64,000 nucleotides of DNA from the NCBI GenBank assembly GCA_021155195.1, contig JAJNPV010000050.1, positions 310,001 through 374,000 on the forward strand. Direction: 5' to 3'. Both the position numbers and the translations under genes were made by a program. This document shows positions 54,001 to 63,310 of this stretch, one piece after another (the first letter of the stretch is position 1; each line of letters begins with the position of its first letter). The notes under the pieces were generated by a model. That model was not told where the DNA came from, did not search any database, and was given only the letters and a program-made list of their open reading frames with translations. The stretch comes from Ohtaekwangia sp. (lineage in GTDB: Bacteria; Bacteroidota; Bacteroidia; Cytophagales; Cyclobacteriaceae).

Positions 54001-55338
54001 TCAAATGTTCTTCCCTTTCCACTTGCCGGATCGCATATAGAAAAACGCCATGCTAAACATGCTGATCCAATACACCCACTCGCTGCCCCACCCCCACGCG
54101 ATGGATAAATCCCAACGCTCTAATACAAAGAATACATATACACAATAAATCAGGATGGTGATAAATTCAATCAGCAGATTCACTCGTGTATTTCCGGTGC
54201 CGGTAACTGCATTCAACCAAATCGTTCCCACCGACATCATCAATAACGCAACCGATACAATGCGCACAATGGGTACTGCCTCTGCCACAAACTCTTCACC
54301 CTGACTATAAAATGATAAGAAGAATTCGGGCACAAGATTTAAAATCAGAAAAATAAAAAGTGAAATGCCCAAACTCAGTTTTACAATCCGTTTGATTAGT
54401 GGCATTACCTCTTCGGTTTTTCCCTGGCCAATAATATTGCTCACCATGGTGTTGGTGGTGGATGCAAAGGCCCAGCAAAAAATTCCAAACAAGCCAAAAA
54501 TGTTTCGCATGGTGTTGGAGATAGCTAATGCCCGCGGTCCGTGGTGCTCAACCAAAATATAAAAGTACTCCCAACTCATGATGCTAATCGCAAATTGTAA
54601 GATGAGCGGTGCCGACATGGTGAGAATTAATTTGATACTTGAAAAGTCAATTTTTGTTTGCTCAAAAAATGCAAACGTTTTATGTATGCCTTTAAAATGA
54701 ATCACCGCATAAATCACAAAGAGACCCGATGCCTCTGCAATGATGGATGCATACGCGGCTCCGTTAAACCCGATCGCTGGCAGCCCATAGTGCCCGAAAA
54801 TCATTCCATAATCCAGCACAATGTTTACAATTGCTTCCGCTAATGTGCCCCACACTAAAAATCGGGTTTGGTTTGTTCCTACCAACAAAGCATTACGCAT
54901 TACATAGAGATACAGAAATGGAAGCCCCCAGATGCGAATCAATAAAAAATCAATCACCTGATTGGCAATCAAAGGATCGTGAATAAACATGCGCAACACC
55001 GTGGGTGCAAATAAATACGTGGCTCCTATACCCAAGGCGGCAACTCCTAACGCAACCCATACACCATTAAAAAACAATCGCCCGATTTCTTTTGGCAAAT
55101 TTTGACCAGCCCTGCGCGCAATCAATGCTTGCAGTCCATTATTAAGTCCATTGCCGATAACGGCAAAAATTAAATAGTACACACCGGTAATCCCGGCACT
55201 GGCAAGTTCCTGCTCGCCCAGCGCACCTAAGAAAATATTGTTGGTTATAAAATTTATCTGGGGCACCAACATGGCCAGTGAGATGGGCAACGCCATCATC
55301 AAAATTTGTTTGTAGCCGGAGGTTAGTCGAAGTTGCAT
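54001..55338 (-). CDS. MATE family multidrug efflux transporter
   Basis: 445 residues with twelve membrane helices in two homologous halves. MATE marks: MALPISLAMLVPQINFITNN in helix 1 with a cation-site region, GLNNGLQALIARRAGQN, and a second-half counterpart (MSWEYFYILVEHHGPRALAIS, FGIFCWAFASTTNTMVSNIIGQGK). Likely Na+- or H+-driven export of drugs or metabolites in the inner membrane. Stands 54 bases downstream of the APC permease gene on the same strand. Confidence 0.93.
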   Translation of the reverse strand: MQLRLTSGYKQILMMALPISLAMLVPQINFITNNIFLGALGEQELASAGITGVYYLIFAVIGNGLNNGLQALIARRAGQNLPKEIGRLFFNGVWVALGVAALGIGATYLFAPTVLRMFIHDPLIANQVIDFLLIRIWGLPFLYLYVMRNALLVGTNQTRFLVWGTLAEAIVNIVLDYGMIFGHYGLPAIGFNGAAYASIIAEASGLFVIYAVIHFKGIHKTFAFFEQTKIDFSSIKLILTMSAPLILQFAISIMSWEYFYILVEHHGPRALAISNTMRNIFGLFGIFCWAFASTTNTMVSNIIGQGKTEEVMPLIKRIVKLSLGISLFIFLILNLVPEFFLSFYSQGEEFVAEAVPIVRIVSVALLMMSVGTIWLNAVTGTGNTRVNLLIEFITILIYCVYVFFVLERWDLSIAWGWGSEWVYWISMFSMAFFYMRSGKWKGKNI

Positions 55339-55391
55339 GCCTCAGAAAAGGAAAACAAAAGTATCATCTCCGAAGATTCTTTCAACTCCAA

Positions 55392-56714
55392 TCACTTAAT
55401 AAGTTTCCTCAGCCCCACATAAAGAGGAAACCCCGAAAGGAAAAGAATGAACCCAATCAGTGAAGCTTGTGGATTGGAAATCAACACGCTGATGTTTACC
55501 ATCGTGTAAACAATAATAAAAAAGGCAGGCAACCAGGGGTAGCCTCGCATCTTAAAAATTCCTTCCGGGTCGCCATTCTTTTTTGCACGATGCCTCAACA
55601 CAAAAATGGCAGCCGAGGCAGTGATCAGACTAATGCTGTCAAAGAACATCACATAGCCCAACACTTGCGTGAATGAGGAAGAGAAAAATAATGTGAGCAC
55701 GATAAAGGCAACAAATACCGTCACGGCAAATTCCTGCACTTGCGTGCGATTGTTCACGCGTTTAAAAATTGGTGGCAACACTTTGTCCTCGGCCATTGCA
55801 TAATACACACGTGGGTTCGACATGATGGAAGCATTGACATAGGCCATCACCGAAAGGAACATGATGATCGCTACAATCTTAAAAGCACTTTCTCCCAGCA
55901 ACACGCGGGCTACATCCGCAGCAAGCGTGGTAGAATTTTTTAACCCTTCAAACCCCAACACCCGGAAGTATGAAAAATTAACTAACAGATACAGCGAAAG
56001 AATAATCGCAATGCCATAAAAGATTGCGCGGGGCATGTTGCGTGCAGCGTGCGGTACATCGCTTCCAAAATTCATGGTTTGTTGATAGCCTCCGTAAGTA
56101 AAGAACACGGGTACAAAACACAACCAAAAAGCTTTAAACCAATCGGTATTGGAAAGTGAGAATTTAGTTGGGGTAACCACTGCTGTTGGTTCGGGTGCAA
56201 CAAAGATGGCCGCAATTAAAAGTAAGATTAAACTGATTTTAATAATCATGAGTACATTGAGCATGCGGGCACTCATTTTTATTCCCAGCATATTGATGCC
56301 ATATAAAATAACCATAGCCGAAAGTGTGATGATGCGAATAGCTACCTGCGGCTCCATCTGCGGAAGCAAAATGGGTTGAATGTATTCTGCTCCAATAATG
56401 GCAACACTTGCCGTTGAAGCTGCATTTGAAATCACCGTCATCCAGTTTACCATAAAGGCAAGCGAAGGATGATAGCAATGTGAAAAGATTCTATAGAAAC
56501 CTCCGGCCACCGGATAGCGTGAACCAATCTCGGCAAACGTAAGTGCTCCGAACAAACTGATTACTGCTCCACCAATCCAGGCAATAAAAAATATTTCAGG
56601 AATTACAGCCTTGTTGGCTACTTCCACAGGTGTGCGGAAGATGCCCATGCCTATAACAAGGCTCACCACAATCATGGTGAGATCAAACAAACCAAGTTTT
56701 GGTTTAATAGACAC
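55392..56714 (-). CDS. APC superfamily amino acid permease
   Basis: 440 residues, about twelve helices. Helix 1 has the APC substrate-binding break VIGMGIFRTP, helix 2 region WIGGAVISLFGALTFAEIGSRYP and helix 6 region FWLCFVPVFFTYGGYQQ. Similar to the LAT/YkbA branch of amino acid exchangers. Its ATG lies inside the end of the upstream lipoprotein gene (11-base overlap), so they are coupled. Confidence 0.92.
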   Translation of the reverse strand: MSIKPKLGLFDLTMIVVSLVIGMGIFRTPVEVANKAVIPEIFFIAWIGGAVISLFGALTFAEIGSRYPVAGGFYRIFSHCYHPSLAFMVNWMTVISNAASTASVAIIGAEYIQPILLPQMEPQVAIRIITLSAMVILYGINMLGIKMSARMLNVLMIIKISLILLLIAAIFVAPEPTAVVTPTKFSLSNTDWFKAFWLCFVPVFFTYGGYQQTMNFGSDVPHAARNMPRAIFYGIAIILSLYLLVNFSYFRVLGFEGLKNSTTLAADVARVLLGESAFKIVAIIMFLSVMAYVNASIMSNPRVYYAMAEDKVLPPIFKRVNNRTQVQEFAVTVFVAFIVLTLFFSSSFTQVLGYVMFFDSISLITASAAIFVLRHRAKKNGDPEGIFKMRGYPWLPAFFIIVYTMVNISVLISNPQASLIGFILFLSGFPLYVGLRKLIK

Positions 56715-57435
56715 GCGTGCGCAGGCTACCGGTGTTTAATTGAATGCCTAATGAAAACTGAAGAGGCACATAGTCAAAGTATACATCACCCGATAAGGGT
56801 ACAGCTAATCCTAATTGAAAAACTCCTTGAAGATTTCCGGCTATCGGTACCTTACCTGTTAGTGCGGGTTCAATAAACAATCGTGGTTTTTCGTCAGGCT
56901 TGATTGTTACAGTAGCATTCGAAGGATTATTATCATTGGATGAGAATTCTGTAAAATCTACAATTGAAATTCGGGGCGAAAATGCGAGGTTAAAGTTTCG
57001 GTTGTTTGTTCCGATAGACGGTTGAATAAAAATTCGATTGTAGGTACCGGTGGCAACCAAATCTTTCTGACCGAATGAGGGTGTAAAGAAATAGTACTGC
57101 GAAAAGCTGGTACCCTTTCCTGCTCCAAAACCAGCAAACAACTCGGTGCGAAAGTTCTTTGCCACATTATAAAAACCTAACCCTCCTTCAACAAACCTGT
57201 TTGAACGTGTGTAATCTTCGGGCTCGGAAATTTTATTGCTGAGAAATGATCCGTTTGCCATTAAGGCTATATTATCACTTATAGCATAGGCAAGCTGGGC
57301 ATCAATTCCCGTAGTTAAATAAACTGAGCCTTGAAATTCGCCCTGCTCACGAAAGAGTGGAACGTTTCGGGTACTGGGTACATACAATGGCGAACAGGAA
57401 GTCGCCAGTACCACTACAACAATAAATTTCCACAT
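56704..57435 (-). CDS. outer-membrane barrel-like lipoprotein
   Basis: Lipobox LATSC near residues 11-15 at the chosen ATG (MWKFIVVVVLATSCSP). The rest is beta-strand-like with alternating hydrophobic residues (FQGSVYLTTGIDAQLAYAIS, NIALMANGSFLSNK, FVEGGLGFYNVAKNF) and a terminal strand ending RTRVY. Frequent in Cytophagales; function unknown. An ATG seven codons upstream is possible but breaks the signal. Overlaps the APC gene by 11 bases. Confidence 0.8.
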   Translation of the reverse strand: MWKFIVVVVLATSCSPLYVPSTRNVPLFREQGEFQGSVYLTTGIDAQLAYAISDNIALMANGSFLSNKISEPEDYTRSNRFVEGGLGFYNVAKNFRTELFAGFGAGKGTSFSQYYFFTPSFGQKDLVATGTYNRIFIQPSIGTNNRNFNLAFSPRISIVDFTEFSSNDNNPSNATVTIKPDEKPRLFIEPALTGKVPIAGNLQGVFQLGLAVPLSGDVYFDYVPLQFSLGIQLNTGSLRTRVY

Positions 57436-57484
57436 AAAGCCAATTTGCAGATTCAAAAGTTAAATTAGCCAAAAATCCATACCA

Positions 57485-58075
57485 ATGACTTTTAATCAGA
57501 AAGAAATAAATCAATTGATACGCTTGCGCAGATCCATTTTCCCAAAAGACTATACAGGCGAATCCGTTCCGGAGGCTGTGGTTAATCAAATGTTGGAGAA
57601 CGCAAACTGGGCGCCTACCCATAAGTTTACAGAACCCTGGCGTTTCACCGTATTTACCGGAGCTGGATTAAAAACCCTTGCTGCCTTTCAAAGCGAATGC
57701 TACAAACAAGTAACTACTGCCGATGGCACCTTTCGGGAAGACCGTTACTTGGGACTACAATCCAAACCCTTGGAAGCAAGCCACATCATTGCCATTGGGA
57801 TGAAGCGCGATGAAGGCAATCGCTTGCCGGAGTGGGAAGAACTTGGAGCCGTTTTTTGCGCAGTGCAAAATATGTATTTGACAGCCACTGCCTATGGAAT
57901 TGGCTGTTACTTAAGCACTGGAGGCATTACCAATTTTGAGGAGGCCAAATCATTTTTTGGATTAGGTGCTGAAGATAAACTCTGTGGATTTATGTTTGTT
58001 GGTATGCCAAAAGGCAATGTGCCTGATGGAAGAAGAAATCCTATCGAAAAGAAAGTGACGTGGGTTACGGATTAA
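57485..58075 (+). CDS. nitroreductase family protein
   Basis: FMN-dependent nitroreductase fold. Marks: IRLRRSIFPKDYTGESVPE with the FMN-binding RRS, NWAPTHKFTEPWRF, and late GAVFCAVQNMYLTATAYGIG and FMFVGMPKG. At 196 residues a normal single-domain member. It shares a short divergent promoter region (49 bases) with the lipoprotein gene. Confidence 0.93.
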   Translation: MTFNQKEINQLIRLRRSIFPKDYTGESVPEAVVNQMLENANWAPTHKFTEPWRFTVFTGAGLKTLAAFQSECYKQVTTADGTFREDRYLGLQSKPLEASHIIAIGMKRDEGNRLPEWEELGAVFCAVQNMYLTATAYGIGCYLSTGGITNFEEAKSFFGLGAEDKLCGFMFVGMPKGNVPDGRRNPIEKKVTWVTD

Positions 58076-58118
58076 GCATCTAACTTGGGTTACGCTTTTA
58101 AAGCTTTAAATTGATACG

Positions 58119-59441
58119 ATGAATAAATTCTTAAAACATAGTTTGGGTGGCATATACATCGCAGTATTCAGCTTCGCCCTTGCCTGTTCGGGCAATAAAA
58201 ATGAAACTCACCTTCCGTCCTTCACATTAACTCCCACCGAAAAATTTTTATTCAACTCGTTTGTGGATTGCAACATGGCGGAGGTTTGGGTAGCCGATAC
58301 CTTTCGAATCTTTCCGGGTAAATATGGCGAAGATACCCTATGGGGATACTCTGACAATTTGCGTTTTGGTAATGGTGCCAATGCCGATGAAGCCTTTGCA
58401 AACAAGTTTGAAGACCTCGTTATGCCAATCATGCCAAAAAATGTAAAGCCAACTGAGAACGGCTTGCATGGAGCAGTTTGGTTTGAAACGGTGTATCAAG
58501 ACACAAAAGATGGTTCTGGAAAAACGTTATACGCAGTATATCACAACGAAAACTATCCACAGAATTTTCCTTATAATGAAACAACCGGTCAAGGATATAT
58601 TTATAAATACTGGCCGCAAGGATTAACAGGAGTTACTTCACCAGCAGCGGTGTGCCGCATTGGCATTATGAAATCTGTTGATGGTGGATACAATTGGGAT
58701 AATCGGGGAATTTTTATCGAAGACCTGCAGCCACGGATGATCCTAAAACCACATAACACCTCCAACACGTTTGCAGGTGGTGTGGGTGATCCCAGTGCAG
58801 TAGCGAGTGGTGACTATCTCTATTTATTTTATGGCGAATACGGATATCCCGGGGTGTATGACTCTGCAACTTACGATCCCAAAAAGGAATGGAGTGGTCA
58901 GTGCATTAGCGTTGCGCGAATAAAATTAACTGACCTTGATAACCCGGTTGGTAAAGCAAAACGTTGGGATGGAAAAGGTTTCAATGCTGCGCCTGATGGC
59001 GTTGGGGCGCCTGTTGCTTCTCTTCAGATACCACTGGAAGAAGGAGGGGGTCCTGCATCCGCACCCGACAAGCAATTTCATTGGGGACCTTCCGTAAGCT
59101 GGAATACGTATTTGAATTGTTGGGTGATGATGATGGGAAAAGTGGAAGGCTCATCCTGGAAAGGAAGCAGTATTTATATCTCTTACAATTTCAATAAAGA
59201 ATTAAGTGAGGGCAATCATTCACAACAGTGGACTAAACCCATCAAGGTGTTAGATGTACCTGAGCACACACTTTGGTATCCATCCTTGCAACCCATGAAT
59301 ACACCCGAAGATGTTGAGAACAAATACACCTGTGTGAGATTAGGAAAACGTGCTCGATTATTTTTTAAAGACATGTTTACCAATGCAGATGGATTTCAGA
59401 GTGAATACAAATCAGAATATATAATCGAGTTTGAAAAATAG
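58119..59441 (+). CDS. lipoprotein with beta-propeller-like (glycosidase-like) core
   Basis: Lipoprotein signal with C23 (FALACSGN). The rest looks like a five-bladed propeller of glycosidase or sialidase type: GLHGAVWFETVYQD, GGVGDPSAVASGDYLYLFYG, CISVARIKLTDLDNP, WGPSVSWNTYLNCWVMMMG and GSSIYISYNFNKEL. Alternating blade motifs (SxWxPS, YLFYG) suggest extracellular polysaccharide or glycan binding or cleavage, but no catalytic acids can be assigned. No PUL genes adjoin. Confidence 0.7.
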   Translation: MNKFLKHSLGGIYIAVFSFALACSGNKNETHLPSFTLTPTEKFLFNSFVDCNMAEVWVADTFRIFPGKYGEDTLWGYSDNLRFGNGANADEAFANKFEDLVMPIMPKNVKPTENGLHGAVWFETVYQDTKDGSGKTLYAVYHNENYPQNFPYNETTGQGYIYKYWPQGLTGVTSPAAVCRIGIMKSVDGGYNWDNRGIFIEDLQPRMILKPHNTSNTFAGGVGDPSAVASGDYLYLFYGEYGYPGVYDSATYDPKKEWSGQCISVARIKLTDLDNPVGKAKRWDGKGFNAAPDGVGAPVASLQIPLEEGGGPASAPDKQFHWGPSVSWNTYLNCWVMMMGKVEGSSWKGSSIYISYNFNKELSEGNHSQQWTKPIKVLDVPEHTLWYPSLQPMNTPEDVENKYTCVRLGKRARLFFKDMFTNADGFQSEYKSEYIIEFEK

Positions 59442-59466
59442 TAACAACTAAAATCGTAAATCTCTT

Positions 59467-59487
59467 CCCCTTTCCTGTGGAGAGGGG
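59467..59487. repeat. CCCCTTTCC/GGAGAGGGG hairpin
   Basis: Nine-base stem with one G-T pair and a three-base loop, followed by TTAGGGGTGAGGT, a wording common among dispersed repeats. It lies just upstream of the dehydratase gene. Confidence 0.55.
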
Positions 59488-59505
59488 TTAGGGGTGAGGT
59501 AAAAT

Positions 59506-60459
59506 ATGAATATCAATCGAACCACCATTGAACAAGCGCATGAGCGCATTAAGCCTTACATTCATCGCACTCCGGTGCTCACCAGCCAAAGTATTGATGA
59601 TGTTGCAGGATGCCATGTCTTCTTTAAATGTGAAAACTTTCAGAAGGTAGGAGCCTTTAAAGCGCGAGGCGCCATGAATGCAGCGTTGTCACTTACAGAA
59701 GAACAACTTACGAAAGGGGTTGCTACACATTCTTCGGGCAACCATGCACAAGCGTTAGCACGCGCTGCGAAAATATTAGGGGTGAAGGCTTATATTGTAA
59801 TGCCACGTACCGCACCCGAAATTAAAAAACGTGGCGTGCGTGGATATGGTGGCGAAATCTTTGAATGTGAACCTACCCTGGAAGCACGAGAAACCATGCT
59901 CTCTGAAGTGATCAAAAAAACGGGTGCTACGGAAATCCATCCCTTCAATAATTATGAAGTAATAGCAGGACAGGCAACCGCTGCAGTAGAATTGTTTGAA
60001 GAAATAAAAAATCTGGATGTAATTATGGCACCAGTTGGTGGGGGTGGCTTGCTCAGCGGTACGGGCCTCGCTGCTGCTTATTTTTCCCCTGCTACAAAAG
60101 TAATTGCCGGTGAGCCGGAAGGATCAGATGATGCCTATCGCTCGATGAAGAGTGGCAAAATTGAACAAGCGCAATCGCAAACCATTGCTGATGGATTGTT
60201 GACAACCTTAGGGGATAAAACATTTCCCATCATTCATGAATTGGTAAGTGAAGTGATTACCTCCAGTGATGCTCAAATTATTGACGCTATGCGTTTGGTG
60301 TGGGAGCGAATGAAAATTATTATTGAGCCTTCGTGCGCGGTACCTTTAGCTTCGTTGTTAAAAGAAAAAGAAAGGTTTAAAGATAAACGAGTAGGGATTA
60401 TCCTTTCAGGGGGTAATGTTGATTTGGAGCGAGCCTTGAAGTTGATGGCTAGAAAATAA
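59506..60459 (+). CDS. threonine dehydratase / serine racemase family PLP enzyme
   Basis: Fold-type II PLP enzyme. Schiff-base K52 in VGAFKARGAMNA, SSGNHAQALA (the substrate loop), and the GGGGLLSGTGLA phosphate-binding loop near 175. Only the catalytic domain is present (317 residues), without the C-terminal ACT domain of biosynthetic IlvA, so it is a catabolic dehydratase or serine racemase. The two cannot be told apart from sequence alone. Confidence 0.92.
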   Translation: MNINRTTIEQAHERIKPYIHRTPVLTSQSIDDVAGCHVFFKCENFQKVGAFKARGAMNAALSLTEEQLTKGVATHSSGNHAQALARAAKILGVKAYIVMPRTAPEIKKRGVRGYGGEIFECEPTLEARETMLSEVIKKTGATEIHPFNNYEVIAGQATAAVELFEEIKNLDVIMAPVGGGGLLSGTGLAAAYFSPATKVIAGEPEGSDDAYRSMKSGKIEQAQSQTIADGLLTTLGDKTFPIIHELVSEVITSSDAQIIDAMRLVWERMKIIIEPSCAVPLASLLKEKERFKDKRVGIILSGGNVDLERALKLMARK

Positions 60460-60472
60460 CCGATAGAACTCT

Positions 60473-60540
60473 CGCAGATCGCTGATTCTTGCGGATTGTT
60501 ATTTTAATTTTCTGCGTTTATCGGTGAGATCAGCGGGAAA
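60473..60540. repeat. dispersed inverted repeat (gcagat...gagatcagcgg)
   Basis: CTCGCAGATCGCTGATT and a later near-complement GGTGAGATCAGCGG sit about 30 bases apart, wording typical of dispersed Bacteroidota repeats. Confidence 0.5.
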
Positions 60541-60643
60541 ACAATTCTCAGTTCAATTTTTCGTTAAACAACCGAAGGCAATCGGTGATATACTCTTCAT
60601 CGGTTTTTGTTTTTAGTACCTTGCTTCTTTAAACACCACGCAT

Positions 60644-61189
60644 ATGATAAAGAAATTGCTGCCCATCCTGCTTCTGCTTGCCTCCGCACAAATCACACGC
60701 GCACAAGTAATAGGAAAAATGTTTCCAGACATGGAAGCTGAAACGGTAGAAGATAAAAAAGTAAACCTGCCCACCGACACAAAAGGAAAATACACCTTGC
60801 TTGGCTTGGCGTATTCCAAAAAATCGGAAGACGAACTGAACAGTTGGTTCGTGCCCGTATATAACAAGTTTATCAGAAAGGCCACTGGGTTAATGGCAGG
60901 TATGGGTTATGATGTAAATGTGTATTTCGTGCCGATGTTTACTGGTGTAAATGCAGCCGCCACGGGCACTGCAAAAAAGAAAGCCTTAAAAAATGTTGAT
61001 CCACAATTGCTGCCCTACATTTTATTTTACAAAGGCGAATTGAAATCATACAAAGAAGCGCTTGATTTTGAAAAAAAAGATATTCCCTATTTCTTCGTGC
61101 TAGACAAGGAAGGTAACATTGTGTATGCCACCTCCGGTCGTTTCTCTGAAGATAAACTTGGGGAGTTAGAGGATTCCATCGAAGATTGA
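60644..61189 (+). CDS. secreted thioredoxin-fold protein without CxxC
   Basis: Signal peptide (MIKKLLPILLLLASAQITRAQ). The core resembles the AhpC/TlpA-type thioredoxin fold (FPDMEAETVEDKKVNLP, KGKYTLLGLAYSKKS, YFFVLDKEGNIVYATSG), but the redox CxxC after the first strand is replaced by AYSKKS, so it is not a thiol oxidoreductase. Similar proteins are common in this phylum (ATP10-like or TlpA-like). Role unknown; perhaps a folding or assembly helper. Confidence 0.78.
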   Translation: MIKKLLPILLLLASAQITRAQVIGKMFPDMEAETVEDKKVNLPTDTKGKYTLLGLAYSKKSEDELNSWFVPVYNKFIRKATGLMAGMGYDVNVYFVPMFTGVNAAATGTAKKKALKNVDPQLLPYILFYKGELKSYKEALDFEKKDIPYFFVLDKEGNIVYATSGRFSEDKLGELEDSIED

Positions 61190-61212
61190 TAAACTCTCTT
61201 AGGTTAGAAAAA

Positions 61213-61246
61213 ACCCATCCCACCTATCCGGGACGGGGCTTTTTTG
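61213..61246 (+). terminator. intrinsic terminator after thioredoxin-fold gene
   Basis: An imperfect stem CCCATCCC / GGGACGGG (one mismatch), 14-base span between arms being 8 loop bases, followed by GCTTTTTTG, about 25 bases after the stop. Confidence 0.8.
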
Positions 61247-61286
61247 TTTGATTATACTGAAACCAGTATCTTCATTAAAAAGTATT

Positions 61287-61778
61287 ATGGAGAACCAGCC
61301 AGCAGGTTTCGTTCAGCTTTTAATGAAGACGATTTTACCTAAAGTTCAGGTGATTGCTATGGGTATAAGTTTTTTCGGATTTGTTTTACTTTTCTTGAAC
61401 AACGAAGGAGCCGAAACCCTGTTAATGGCAGGATTATCAGCCTTAGCGGCTTGCTATTTTCTCATGGGGTTTACGCCTCCACAAACTTCATCTGATTCAA
61501 AGCCAAGTTCCTATTTATTTTTAGTCTGCAAAGTGATTTACATTGCCCTCGCCACTTCAGTTATAGGAATTTTATTTGCTTCTCTAAAATTAGAGGGTGC
61601 TGATATTATGCTATTGAACGGGTGTGCTGTTTTAACCATTGGCATGTTGATTTCAGCCGTCATGGTTCTAATTAACCACGATAATTTATCGGTTCTTAAA
61701 AAACCACTCCTTAATGGAATAGCTCTTCTAATGATTGGGGTATATTTTATAAATAAACTTTCACTTATCTCTTTCTAA
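61287..61778 (+). CDS. membrane protein with internal two-helix repeat
   Basis: 163 residues from this ATG. About five helices. Two halves resemble each other: EGAETLLMAGLSALAACYFL and EGADIMLLNGCAVLTIGML, each following a glycine-rich helix. An upstream TTG 13 codons back lies in the terminator and is rejected. The stop abuts the ATG of the PrsW gene (TAAATG), so the three following genes form one operon. Function unknown. Confidence 0.72.
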   Translation: MENQPAGFVQLLMKTILPKVQVIAMGISFFGFVLLFLNNEGAETLLMAGLSALAACYFLMGFTPPQTSSDSKPSSYLFLVCKVIYIALATSVIGILFASLKLEGADIMLLNGCAVLTIGMLISAVMVLINHDNLSVLKKPLLNGIALLMIGVYFINKLSLISF

Positions 61779-62537
61779 ATGAGCTTCCTTATTCTTCTTG
61801 CTTTAGCTCTAGCACCCGGTGTTGCCATTGGCGTTTACATTTATTTGAAAGACAAGCATGAGCGTGAGCCAATCGGATTGTTGATGCGAAGTTTTTTCTT
61901 TGGGATACTAAGCATCTTTGTGACTTTGATAATTAGTGCAATCATCAATCAATTTGTTACCATCAACGAACAGGATGTAAGCGAACAAGCCGTTCACGCC
62001 TTTTTAATTGTAGCCTTGGTGGAAGAATTCAGTAAATTCATTTTCATTCGGGGTATTTTATACAACAACAAAAACTTTAATGAACCTTTTGATGGAATTG
62101 TGTATGCCGTAATGGTGGGCATGGGCTTCGCCACGTTTGAAAATATCTTGTATGTGTTCCAAGGGGGAATCGGTACGGCCATCATGCGCATGCTTACTGC
62201 AGTGCCCGCTCATGCAACATTTGCTGTTCTCATGGGCTACTACCTGGGCAAAGCTAAGTTCGAACATAAAAAATCATACTATGCTTTTCATGCGTTGGGT
62301 ATTGCTACACTCTTTCATGGTGCATATGATTATTGTCTGTTTATTTCGTTTGTTCCCGGAATTGTGCTTGGTGCACTCGCATCGTTAATTATAGCAATCT
62401 GGCTTTCGCGCAAAGCGATTAAAATTCATCAACTCGCTTCCCCGTTTATTATCACTGTCACAAACGAAGTCATTGTTGAAAATCCATCACCCCCTACAAA
62501 AGATCCCAACCAATCTGACCATACTTATTTGAAATGA
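61779..62537 (+). CDS. PrsW family intramembrane metalloprotease
   Basis: PrsW-type (CAAX-protease-like M82) protease with about seven to eight helices. Catalytic motifs: ALVEEFSKF (EExxK), FATFENILYV (FExxxY), AVPAHATFA (His) and GIATLFHGAYDY (HGxxD). In B. subtilis PrsW cleaves an anti-sigma factor; no sigma/anti-sigma pair is near here. Ends overlapping the next gene by ATGA. Confidence 0.9.
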   Translation: MSFLILLALALAPGVAIGVYIYLKDKHEREPIGLLMRSFFFGILSIFVTLIISAIINQFVTINEQDVSEQAVHAFLIVALVEEFSKFIFIRGILYNNKNFNEPFDGIVYAVMVGMGFATFENILYVFQGGIGTAIMRMLTAVPAHATFAVLMGYYLGKAKFEHKKSYYAFHALGIATLFHGAYDYCLFISFVPGIVLGALASLIIAIWLSRKAIKIHQLASPFIITVTNEVIVENPSPPTKDPNQSDHTYLK

Positions 62538-63310
62538 TTAGAGAATCCCTAAGGAAGAGCTACATTGGCATGAATAAGGAGTTCCGCTTTCGCGGAGAAG
62601 AGCCTGGCCGCCTTGAAAATTTTAGCGATGCGGTTTTCGCATTGGCAATAACGTTGCTCCTCATCTCAACCACACCCCCTACCAATTTCAATCAAATCAA
62701 GCGCTTTGCATACGAGCTCTTTCCATTTTTGGCGTGTATCGCATTGATCATGCTAATTTGGTATGAACATTTTATTTTTTTCTTTCGCTACGGCTTAAGA
62801 AACAGAAAAATGATCTTACTCAACACACTCTTTTTGGTGATTGTATTATTCTATGTTTATCCACTTAAGTTTCTTACCAAGCTAATTATTCTCGGCCCCA
62901 TTGCTTACCTGATGAATGAAGAATCTATTTTAGTCGAGATTAGAGACATGATTCATTATCAGGACATGGGTCAACTTATGATCATTTATGGCGTTGGTGC
63001 GGTGAGTGTTTTTCTTGTTCTTACACTCATGTATCGGTACGCGTTGCAAAAAAGCGATGAACTGGAGTTAAATGAAATTGAGGTTTTTGATACTAAAACG
63101 AGTGTGCGCACAAACTTACTAATGGCTAGTGTACCCGCTCTTTCAGTTATCCTTGCTTTGTTTTTTATAAACAGTTGGCTGGCTGGTCCAATTTCAGGCT
63201 TCGCTTATTTTTTGTATACGCCCATCATGTTTTGGCATGGCCGAAATGTGGATCGCAAAAGAAAAGCACTTCTTCAATCAATATCTTTTACTCCTGCTCG
63301 CCAAAGTTAG
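62534..63310 (+). CDS. TMEM175 (DUF1211) family potassium channel-like protein
   Basis: The filter-bearing helix 1 motif RLENFSDAVFALAITLLL is the TMEM175 signature (FSD). Six helices in 258 residues, matching one bacterial subunit of a two-repeat channel. The ATG overlapping the PrsW stop (ATGA) is chosen; a second ATG 12 codons on would also keep the filter helix. The final 23 bases overlap the convergent carboxypeptidase gene. Confidence 0.9.
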   Translation: MIRESLRKSYIGMNKEFRFRGEEPGRLENFSDAVFALAITLLLISTTPPTNFNQIKRFAYELFPFLACIALIMLIWYEHFIFFFRYGLRNRKMILLNTLFLVIVLFYVYPLKFLTKLIILGPIAYLMNEESILVEIRDMIHYQDMGQLMIIYGVGAVSVFLVLTLMYRYALQKSDELELNEIEVFDTKTSVRTNLLMASVPALSVILALFFINSWLAGPISGFAYFLYTPIMFWHGRNVDRKRKALLQSISFTPARQS

